64,000 bases of DNA from Cladopsammia gracilis (Eukaryota > Cnidaria > Anthozoa > Scleractinia > Dendrophylliidae): positions 645,001-709,000 of the forward strand of contig JAJGOT010000206.1 in NCBI GenBank assembly GCA_022457155.1, read 5' to 3'. Positions 18,283 to 30,200 of this stretch are shown piece after piece; position 1 is the first letter of the stretch, and the number at the start of each line of letters is the position of its first letter. The position numbers and the translations under genes were made by a program. The notes under the pieces were generated by a model, which made no database searches, was not told the DNA's origin, and saw nothing but the letters and a program-made list of their open reading frames with translations.

Positions 18283-21200
18283 TGTTATAACATAGCTTGG
18301 TTGCATATCATCATTTTGCAATTGGCTCTTAAGAAGAATACCATTCTCTTTGCTTCTTTTTCCTGAAAATATAAATGATGAGCAAACCTCCAGTGATTTT
18401 AAGAGGAGCACTTACAACGACACTGTTATGACACTTACGACACTGTTATGTACGGAACATTAATAATTATTGACACCCAGGGTTAAATGTGGTCCATGAG
18501 ATCTATAAAATAGGTGTTGCCTCGTACATGTATATAAGTATATTGTCCTGTGCCTCCACAAACCTAAACAAGGTTAGTCCTCCTCTAGTACGCTTGTTAT
18601 AAAAAGGGTGTGTATCTCCGTTTTGGCAAAACTTTGGTACAAAAGGCTCTAGAATTGCGCATGGTTTGTATGTGGTGCAGATTTTGTGTATTTGACATTG
18701 CTTAAATGGGCAGTGATGGTGAAATTTTTAGGAAATTAAAGCCTTATTGCAACAAAATAAAAACGCATCAGTGTTAAATACATAAAGTCCACAGCGAATG
18801 CAAACAAAGGGTATGTTTGGAGTCTGGTATCCCATATTTTAGCCCAAACTGCGACATACGCCCTTTTTGCACCAAGCACTTCACTTAACTGATCTGTTAA
18901 CTTTATTACCTGATGGTGGTGGATTGGCATTCTTTACACATTCAAGAAGATATTCAGCAATCTCTCTGTTAACCTTGTTTATTCCTCCCTGTATGAGATG
19001 AAATGTGAAATTCAGAATGTACTGGTAAAAGCACTGTATTTCACACCTTAATTAGCCTTGTTAGTTTGCATGAAATTTTTTTAATATTGTAGAACCTCCC
19101 AAAAGTGGTTATCCTTAGGACTGGCCAACCACCATGCATGTTTAATTGTCTGTTTAAGGCTGTTTTTCACCAGCGATGAAGACCGAGTTAGACTCGTAAT
19201 CAGATTTGTAGGAGTGAAAATAAAATAATGGAGTTGTAAGCTTGACGAGAGTTGGAGTCACAAGAATCAGATGGTTTTCAGTTTCTTCCAATTAAAGGGG
19301 TGAGTGGAATAAAGCCCTAAGTGAATTCTGATCAACTGCTAGATTCTCCTTACAATCTGTCTTGTATATGCTCATGTAACAACGGGAGAATTTGGCTATA
19401 GATCAGGAGTCACTTAGGGCCTTACCCTAACTGAAATAAGGCCCTAATCTGAAACCAAATTCTCTCTTTGTTACATGAGCATATACAAGACAAACTGGAA
19501 GGAGAATCTAACAGTTGATCAGAAGTCACTTAGGGCTTTATTCCACTCACCCCTTCAATTGCACTTTAATGATTCCATCTCTTACGATCTACTGAAAACT
19601 AGATGTTCAGAGTCGCAAGCAGAAGCGCAAAATTAACCAATCACAATGCCCATTTAATGAGCCTTTCTGCTTACAACTCTGACAATTTCGTTTTCTTAGA
19701 TCAATTGTAAACTTTGCTTGTGACTCTGGTATTTGATTTTCGCTAGATCGCTATGCTGTGCATTTCTGATTCCCCTCAAAAAATTAAACCACAACATATA
19801 TTTGCATAGTTAATAGAAGCTAAGAGAGAAAATCATGCATAACCAAGTCCGGATACCAGTGAAACATCATAGCAGATAATCCATTCCCCTTTTGCAGCTT
19901 AGTTTTAATTTTTTGGTCACGCAGAAGCTTTTTGATCTAGGATCACAAATTTATCAATTTCAGATCGTCCCTGAAAAAACACAGTTTTTTAATGTTGATA
20001 TTCTTACCCCTTCAAATTGAATTTTCCAGTTCAGTGATTTGATCTTCTCACCAATTGCAGAATCTTTAGTAGCTGTGATGATTAAGTCCAGAACACCTGC
20101 AAGTCAACCAAAACGTTCTCCACTGTTAACCGTTTCACTCACAGAGTCAGTTACGGAGACATGTAGTGTGGTTCTAACTTTTGAGTCTGTTGATGAAATC
20201 CTATGGTGTGACCATTCAAATGAAACCTCTTCAGCAGTACTTTAACATGGTACCATTTGTTCTAACTTTTGAGTCTGTGGATGAAATCCTATGGTGTGAC
20301 AATTCAAATGAAACCTCTTCAGCAGTACTTTTGCATGGTACCATTTGTTCTAACTTTTGAGAGTCTGCTGATGAAATCCTATGGTGTGACCATTCAAATG
20401 AAACTTCTTCAGCAGTTCTTTTGCATGGTACCATTTGTTCTAACATTTGCGTCTGTTGGGGGAAGGAGGGGAGGGGGGGAGGAAGGGGGGAGGCAGGAGG
20501 GGGGCTCATACCACCAAGAATAGAAACTTAGTTTCCTTTTTATCACATATTTTAACGTTATGTTCTGAAGGTAACCATTCATATTTCTGGGAGGGCATGT
20601 ACCCTTTTTGAACCACAAATTCAAGAAACTTTTGAGGATTTTCAAGAATGTTGATCTAATTTTGAAACGTAGCCGAATAAAAATGTGCTCCCTCAGCACT
20701 AAAATTAAAATGTTACATACCAGGATCTTTCCCAATAAAATCAAAGAAAATGGGAACAATGCAAAGCAGCTGAACCACTTCTGATGCTAAAAGACATCTA
20801 TAACCAGCTTTCCTGATTGAATAAAACAAACAAATAAACTCAGTAGATTATTGCACTGCGACACGTCTTTGTACTGTGAGCACACCAAAAACCTTTTTAC
20901 AAGTTAGCCAATCAGAGGGCAGAATTCAATTGACGGGCATGCCTCCTCACAAAGTGAAGCACGATCAAATGTATAATCTTGTCGCTTTGTGTTTATCACA
21001 GGAGTGTTAAGATTTTATTCACTTTATTGCTTCGAACATATATCCGCAGTTACGAAAATAATTATAAGAATAGACCAGTCCAATATATTAAAATTCATCC
21101 TTGGCTCCGAGGATTAGGGGAAAAACAAAAGAAATCACATTGAGGTTCAGCGTTGAATTATTCATTTCTTTTGTTTTATTCCCCTAAGCCTCGGAGCCAA

Positions 21201-24200
21201 GTATGAATTTTAATATATCGGAACTGGTCTATTAGCTGGTGATATTTTTGAAACTTGTAAAAAAGAAAGATTGTTGTGTTCTTACCATAAGGAACATCAC
21301 ACTGTAAGATTGTTTACTCAAACCCTTGTATTGTCACTGTCTTGAAATAATACAGTATTTTCCTGTGTCATCCCATGTTAACTCAAACAGTTCTGTGTTT
21401 CCTCCCACAGTTTGATCAATTATCTCTTTCACTCCCAGAGTCAATATTGGAGACATGTAGTGTACATGTAGTTCTAACATTTGAGTCTGTCAATGAAGTT
21501 TTATGGTGTGACCATTCAAATGAAACCTCTTTGGCAATACTTTTTTGCATGGGTATGTAAGATTTTTCAATATTGAATTTTTGTTTTTAATTGGTACTCT
21601 TGGGAGTTATCGGGATTCAACTGAGACTAGAAGAGAAGAAGAGACTGCCATTGTTTATTTGTAACAAAAAGAATAATTAACAATTATTGGATTCGGTTTT
21701 TGCATGATAGCGACAATTATCAAGGCCAAAGTTTGTGTTATCTGCCGAAGCCGAAGGCTGAGGCGGATAACACAAACTGAGGCCTTGATAATTATCGCTA
21801 TCATGCAAAAACTGAATCCAATAATTGTTTTATTATGCATATTCCTGAGCTGCACTTGTAAAGACAAGAGCGTGCACAAAAAAGTGATCAATGCACAGCA
21901 GACAAACTATTGTCTGTAGGTATGACGTCACTTCTACATATATAAAATTCATTGTCTATAGGTATGACATAACAGAAACAGCAAGCAATAATTAGCTGCG
22001 TGCTTATAGCCAATCAAAATTGAGCTAGTGACACCAATGTATAATAATACCAGTTGGCTGATGATTTTGCAACATACCTTGAATCCAACTTTTTTCTTGT
22101 TGCCTGATACCTATAACGAAAATGTGCAAATCATGTTTTATCATACTTACACATGCATCGTGTAGTTCCAGAAAAAATCCATACCCACCCCACTGAAGGT
22201 CAGTGGAAATTCCTGGGGGGGGGGGGAGTCTTAAAAACCAACTTTTTAGAAGTAAAGTATAAAGCTAAACTGGAATTTCCTGGGGGGTGGGGGGGGGGGA
22301 GTGCTAAAAAAAACCTTCTGTGGGGGGGGGGGGGGGAGAGTTTGGTTATTTTCTGGAACTGCACATTTGTCAAGAAAGATTAAGCTTACAGTGTATAGCG
22401 TAATCAGTTGAAGCTCAAGAGTGAGGACTGAGGCAAAATATAATATCATAAAAAGGAACCTAATAACAATTTTGCTTTATTGTATAAACTTCAGTTAACT
22501 ACAAGGAATTTCTCCCACTGCAAAAAAATTATATTTCAACACATGTGAAGATGTCAATTAACATTTTTATCTTTACTGTGAAGAGCAGAGATATCAATAG
22601 TTATCTTCACATTGGCTACCATGTCTGTCCTTATTTAATATCTTAGCATCTTAAAGGTGTTAGTCTATAATCGGCCGGCTGCCAGCACATTTTGAGAGTG
22701 CTGAAAATTCAGAGATCTTACTTGGATATGCTGTCCCCATTAGCCAGTCGCACAAGATCAGCCACAAGATCATAAAGACCCAGGTACAGTCTGTTGTACA
22801 AACCGCCATCCTAACAACACCAAAAATATTAGTTGATATTAACAACAATTCATAATGAACAAGATAGAAGAATGAGTGTTTAAACATCGACATCGAGTTG
22901 AACACTAGAAGATAATTAATTTCATATCTCCAAGCAGCCTGCAAGCATTGTTTTGTTTATTTAGCACAAGGACCATCCTGCCCTGAGTATGTCTTATAGC
23001 AAAGATTGTTTCGTGAGATATGATTCCAAGAGATTTCTGAGTGCAGACGCAAGTTGTACCGCCTCTTGTATGTTGGTTGGTACTGTACATGTACCCAAAT
23101 TTAAAGTTTGCAGATTCAAGCCTAAAGAAGCCTTGCTGAAAATAGGCAAGCATGCTATATGCTGGAAGACGAACAGCAATACACCTTGTAGCTGTTGGTC
23201 ACTTTTTAATAAATTATGAAATAAAATGCATGGTTTATAATTCAAGAAAGATTTTATATACTACATTATGTACCAGGAGGGAGGAGGTAGCTCCCATATA
23301 AAAATGATGGGGGTGCTCCTCGTACATTTTAGGGATCAAAATTTGTAGATTGGTACCACTTAGGGTGCAAAAATCTAAAATGACCACCCTTAGAATTATT
23401 ACGGTACCTTTTAGGGTATTAAGCTGAAAAAATATGACAGGAATTGTTAGATTTGGTACCTCTTAGGGGTAAAAATCCATTTGAGCCATGCCCATCAAAC
23501 GAGACTCTGGAACCTTTTTTCCTACGAGCACCCCCATCATTTTTATATGGGAGTCACCTCCCCCCCCCACCCCCCTCTGGGGCTACATTACAACACTTAC
23601 AATATGCTGATCACGTTCTATCTTTACTGCACCAAGAAGCAAAGACAGCACTCGACATCTGATGTCCCGAGGAAGCATAAACAGATCCATGGTGTCCACA
23701 TTTCTGAATAATAATTTATGTCAATACATTGACACACAACAAGGCTAGAGACTTATTATAATAATATTTTTGACAATTTATTAGTACCTTGAAACAATAA
23801 AATAAATAAAGAATCAGCTTTTTGACCTTAATATTTGAAGCTTTTTTTATCTTCATATTATAGACTAACCTTATTTTTCGTAGCCTTGCAATATCCAGGG
23901 TTTGTTGAACTACCAGTGATGGAATAGCAAATTCCAAAGATGCCTAGAAAAAAGTGTCATGAACTTGCATTATCAGTTGTTGATACATTATGCTCCTAAA
24001 ATTGAGTATTATGCTATTCGGCGTCACCCTCCAAAACGGGCTATTATGCTCCAAATTATGCTTGACTGTAGCTATTATGCTCATAATTATGCTGCAAAAA
24101 TTTTTCCTTGCCCCTCCACAAAACACAATTTTCATAAAAAAATTCTATAGTTGACGCAAACTCAAAGGTGAAAAAATAAAATAAAATTGACACCAAAAAT

Positions 24201-27200
24201 ACCCCCCTCCCATGATTCTGTGAAGCAATTACTATTTATTAAATAGTATTCAGTCAAATAGCAATACAGATTGAAGTTTTACAGTTTTTAATCAATAAAC
24301 GAAATAAAAAATAACTGTTATTTCATAAAATACTGAAAAATAATAGTACTATTATGCCGGCATTATGCTCAATGCTCCAACTAAGTATTGTGCTCGAAAT
24401 TATGCTGGCATAATGTATCAAACCCTAATTATCATTGGAGGTTCACTAAGCAGAAATCATTATTGACAATCACTCTATTTTAATCCTGATAAAATAGCAC
24501 CAAAAATCAAAAATCATCATCACCATAGGATTTTGTTCAGACTTAGGAACTGCACTAAATTGACTCTGGGAGTAAAAAGGTTTTGAAAAGTTTCCACTAA
24601 ATTTTAAGCTCAAACAATGAGTCATGTGATTTAGTTATATTAACTTAATTGAGATGTTTTAAAACGAAGCCCTTAACGAGACACTGACCCGCTGAAATAA
24701 TCAAATTTCAGTTACCTAATTTCCATTATTGCCAAATTAAAATCCATCAAATAAACAACTTAATTGGATAAAAAAGATTCTATAGAGCAAAACAGAAACA
24801 GTAGTTTGGAGATAAAGTGCAGGATTACAAGGATGGAAGTGGATTACAGTTCATCAAATTTGATTTTATGACAGGCAGTCAAAGAAATCAAAATTAATTG
24901 CCATTCTTGTGGAATTTTGATTTTTTTATCCATTATAGCAAAGGGCCCTACATCCCCCCCCCCCCCCCCCCCCCCACGGCCCCTCCCCCTGCGCGGGCCC
25001 TGTAAGTGTGACCTTATTGTTACTAAATTTTGCAGAACTTAAAGACTTACCATAGTATTTATGAATTTACGATATAAAGCAATACAACAGAGAAAAGACA
25101 TAATTATACAGTGTATATCATGAATGCTGACCTGTGTTATTAGTACAGTGTTTACATTTAAGCTTTGTCACAAACAAACAAGTGATGTCAAACTGTTTGA
25201 AGTTTTGTTGTGTTATTGGTTCTGTTCAATATCATCGTAAAATATCGCAAAGTATATCAATAATAATTACTTTCTATAACGCCGATTCTGAGACTACCAG
25301 TTTAAAGTCTTGCGAAAATTTGCATCTCCCATTTGTGCAAAGTTAAGTTCCACGCGAAAATTAGTAACAATAAGCTTTTAAAAAGCAGTACTTTCTTATA
25401 CTGCTGTTATAATTTTCATGTAGTTATTGAACATTTTACAAATTAAACTGAATTTGAATTTTATTCTTGGCCATAATAATTTATTATTATGTTCAAAGGT
25501 CTAACCTACCACTAGCATCAATAAAAGCATATTACACCTTTCCTTGTCTTCATTTCTGTAATTTATCAGGTTTTCAATCAGCTGTGATGGCTTCACTTTT
25601 CCTCTAAAATTCAAATCAGAATAGCCAAAATTAGCAGCACGAAGTGGAATTTACTGGCCAAGTTCCCTTCTGTCCGGTCCATACATAAACAAAGACAAGA
25701 ATAAGGACAGGTCAATAAGCTTGGACAATAATATACATGAAGTAAATGTAATTTCAAAAGACTAATGTGCAACAAGCAGCATTAATTTTTAATATATTTT
25801 TTTAGGGAGGGAGGGAGGCAGCAAAGGAGGAAGGAAGGAGGGAGGGACGAGGGAGGGACGAGGGAGGGTGAGAGGGATTAGGAAGGAGGGAGGGAGGGAG
25901 GGACGAGGGAGGGACGAGGGAGGGTGAGAGGGATTAGGAAGGAGGGAGGGAGGGACGAGGGAGGGTGAGAGGGATTAGGAAGGAGGGAGGGAGGGACGAG
26001 GGAGGATGAGAGGGATTAGGAAGGAGGGAGGGAGTGTGGGAGGAAGGGAGGGAGGGAGGCGTAAAGGAAGGAAGGAAGGAAGCAAGGAAGGAAGGAAGGA
26101 AGGAAGGAAGGAAGGAAGGAAGGAAGGAAGGAAGGAGGGAGGGAGGGAGGGAGGGAGGGAGGGAGGGAGGGAGGGAGGGAGGGAGGGAGGGAGGGAGGGA
26201 GGGAGGGAGGGAGGGAGGGAGGGAGGGAGGGAGGGAGGGAGGAGGGAAGGAAGGAAGGAAGGAAGGAAGGAAGGAAGGAAGGAAGGAAGGAAGGAAGGAA
26301 GGAAGGATTACTTGGCGGTGTCTTTCATGTAGAGGTTTACTTCCTGTTGCAAGCAATAAGCAAGGTACAGGAGTCTGCGCTTATCCAGATCTGTTTTAAT
26401 TAAACAAAAAGAAAACAAATGACAATAGATTAAACAACAACAACAACAAAAATCTTTATTAATTTTATAATACTGGCCTGCAGGTAGCAAAAGCTAATCT
26501 CGGCAGGCCAGTGAAATTAATTACATGATTAGAAATCGCTACACACACCAATTTATTAGAATAAAAAGAAAGGATCAAACAATAGAAAAAAAAGAAAAAA
26601 AAAGGAAAAAAAAAGAAAACAAGTGATTGAAATAAAAGAAAGAGAATTGTGAAAATATTAATTAATTACTTTTTTATTTAACTTTAGAGATAATCTCATC
26701 AATATTAATTAATATAGGAATCTGCTTCTTTAAATATATAGTCAAAAGTATATTCTTAATTTTGTTTTTAAATGAACTTTTGGTAGTTCTCTCAGAAAGC
26801 ATGGTATCTCATTCCATAATTTTAAAAATCAAACTGAAAAAGAAAAGAACTCAAATACAAATCGTGTTTATAGTTTATTAAACTGCAATGGAATCTCTCT
26901 GATGCACTATTGTGCATAATGTCAAAAAAACAATTTGTCACAGAGGCATATAGAAGTCCAACTTGTATTACCAAGGAACAGGAAGAGAGCCTCCCCTGGG
27001 ATGCACTTGTTGGAGCAAATAATAAAAATAATGCTAGTTGTCTGCAGTTTTAAAGAATACAATATATACACACTGTAGCATATTCTTAAAATGTCAGATT
27101 CATTCTGCTCAGCATACAATATCCAGACTGTTTCATTATTTTATTGATTTTTTTGCTGCAACAAATAGGTTTATATTCTTCTGCATGAAGTATGAAATAT

Positions 27201-30200
27201 TACTTTTTATGTGTTAAACAATCACAGGACACCACATTTTTCTTCAAGACCTTCCACCTTACCTGGCACAAATTAATGTCAACAGTGTCAAATGCGTTAT
27301 AAGTAAGCTGGTATTCTTTAATTGTGATACAACGTACATGTAGGATTTGTTTTAAAACTTACCAACATTCATCTTTTCCTTGACAGGAAACCTTCGCAGC
27401 AGATGTTCTCTCTTAGAAAAGCAGAGCAAAGAACTCAGAAAAAAGATACCAAAATAAAAAAGAATTAAATACCAAAATTGAACAGATGGAAACTATGCAG
27501 TAAGATAAACCACTCAGCACATGTACATGTACCTTTTGTCCAAACACCCCAGTGACAGAAATATTTTTTAGCGTTGATGGAACAAACTGATTCTTGGGAA
27601 GCTTATGTCTCTATGGATGGAAAATAAGATAAAATAAAATAAAAAGGACAAAAGGTAAGTTGATGGTTTGTCAAGTTGTATCTTGTTATATTAAAAATAA
27701 CTAATCAAAATAAAATGATTTGCTGACATGAGAAACATGTATGGAGCAACTTGGCTGTAACATTTAGCTACAAACTGGAGTGAAGCACATTTCTTTTTTA
27801 ACCAAGTGAGAAATAAAAAAATACATTCAGTACAATTAATGCTAAAATTTTAAAAGCTGTGACATTCCCAATTTTCTTCATCTTCCTTGTTGCAGACCAG
27901 TAAAGGGGATATACCGAGGCTATAAGAACCAGATTGGTGAAAGACATACCCTAATACCTATTTATAAATGGCAGCCATTTTTTTATTATTTTATTATGTA
28001 TGTTAATTAGACCTACATGTACTTTAGTCTCATTTAAGGTGGCTCCCAACAGTTTCAAGCACTTTCCACGACTTAGATTTTGATGGGTCATTAAAACCAC
28101 TCTTTATCAGTTGACGCTACAATCATGATATCAATGTAGTGCCCAATGATTGGTGAACACGTTGTTATCATTTTTGTGACACAATATTTTACTATAGCAA
28201 CAGTATAACGTGCTGAAAACACCCTTAATTTAATTAGCTTTAAGTGTTAATAACTCAAAAATGACTCGGTGAACCCCATTTTTTATTGTCGAATTTTGAT
28301 CAGTAGGATAAGATGCAACTTTTGGCAAAGTTTTAAAAAATTCTGTAGGTGGGGTCCAGAGCCACATTAAATTTTCGAAAATTTAAGGTGGCTCTGAGCC
28401 CCACCTACAGAATTTTTTTCAACTTTGCCAAAAGTTGCATCTTATCCCACGGATCAAAATTTGACAATAAAAAATGGGGTTCACCAAGTCATTTTTGAGT
28501 TATTAACACTTAAAGCTAAAATTAAGGGTGTTGTCAGCACGTTATACTGTTGCTATAGTAAAATATTGTGTCACAAAAATGATAACAACGTGTTCACCAA
28601 TCACTGGGCATTCCTTTGATGTCATGATTGTAGCATCAACTGATAAAGAGTGGTTATAATGACCCATCAAATTCTAAGTCTTGAAAAGTGCTGGAAACGG
28701 TTGGGAGCCACCTTAAGAGTAAAAACTATTTTGAATTTTACACATTAATGAGACCAGTAGGCATGATTAGCATGCATAGAAAAGAATAATTAATCATTTG
28801 CCATTTATAAAAAGGGTCTTGTCTCTATGAAAAGTCGTACTCATACTCAATCCTTTAAGTATGATTTAAAGGTCCTAATATAAATGAGGAAGATAAATAA
28901 ATTTTTGGAAACTAAGATTTTAAAATTTGACGTACCACAGGCCTGTCAGACAATGCAGAATCTTTAAAAAACTGCTCCACCTGTGCACGTTCTGCAGCTG
29001 TTGACAAAATGGAAGAAAAAATAACCCTTTAATTTTACTCCCAAATGCATTCAAGATCAAAACAAGAAGAACAAGGTGTTTTATACTGAACACCCTAAGT
29101 GATATCAAAATTCATAATTTACACCCCTCAAACGATGAGTGAATGAATGAATGATCAATGAGCATCCCCGTCTTTTCCACATGGAATATTCTTTTGTGAT
29201 ATTAATTACTTCAGGAATAGTAAACGTCATCAAGGGCTGCCATTGTTATGTTATAAGCACATGAGAATTTTAAAAAACACAAGAGAGTGCTTAGTTCCCA
29301 AGTGCTTATATAATTCAACAATGTATGAGGAACAAACTTACTATTTCCTTTATAAAATGTCCTGTGATTTGAGCCAGTCATACTGGTGACATATATGCTT
29401 GTGGCATTATAACTCAATAAAACATGTGCCTGTACATCACACACATTCTTTATTAAAGAAATAAAAATGTGCCGAGTGCATTGTTCAGTTATATGAGCAC
29501 GCAGGAATTTTTAAGAACATGAGAGAAGTGCAGAGAAGCACAAGCCGAAGGTAAGTGCTTCTCACACTTCTCAAGTGTTCTTAAAAATTCGTAAGTGCTT
29601 AACTCAACAATGCATGAGGAACAAGTTTTTTAATTTCTTTTATAAATTAGACAAAGTGTAGAAACGGTTAAATTGGACCTTACGTCATGCTCGTGCTTTA
29701 TTGAGTTATACTGTTTAACCACTCATAGTGCATGCATTTCCTTGAGCATTTTATAATGAGTTATAATCAACTTGGTTATATGACCAATCATAGTGCACAC
29801 ACTTTTTTGAGCATTTTATAAATGAAAATAAACTGACGATCTTCAGAAAACTTACAAGTAATAATGCGTCCATCGAGCATCCACACCAGAGGAAGACTGT
29901 CAATCACATGCATTCTGTCTGTAATCAAAGGGCACAGAGATCATGCATGATACCAACTCAATTATGGGCCAATATATAACTGGCCTGCTGGGCCGGTTAA
30001 TTCATAAACAGTTAGTCATGATTTTTTTAACTGGCTCTCCAGATCAGTCAATTCATAGATAGCATTATTTTGATGTACTTGTGAAGAACAGGTCTTCAAT
30101 CAAAGGGCTCATAGAGCCATCTCGTGACTATGAAACAAGGTTTAGTCCACAGATTGGTTTTAATTTTTTACACTCAGTTTGAAGTCAAAGAATTGAAGAG

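Noticed and set aside
21287..21320. 16-bp microexon of the LRR gene
   Set aside because: Flanked by plausible AG and GT, but inserting it between exons 14 and 15 breaks the frame (stop codon), whereas direct joining of those exons is in phase.
22153..22383. Glycine-rich protein
   Set aside because: Translation of poly-G runs within an inverted-ended repeat; no conserved domain.
25934..26399. Pro/Ser-rich or Gly/Arg/Lys-rich proteins from the GGAA/GGGA tract
   Set aside because: Low-complexity translation of a tetranucleotide array on both strands, lying within an intron.
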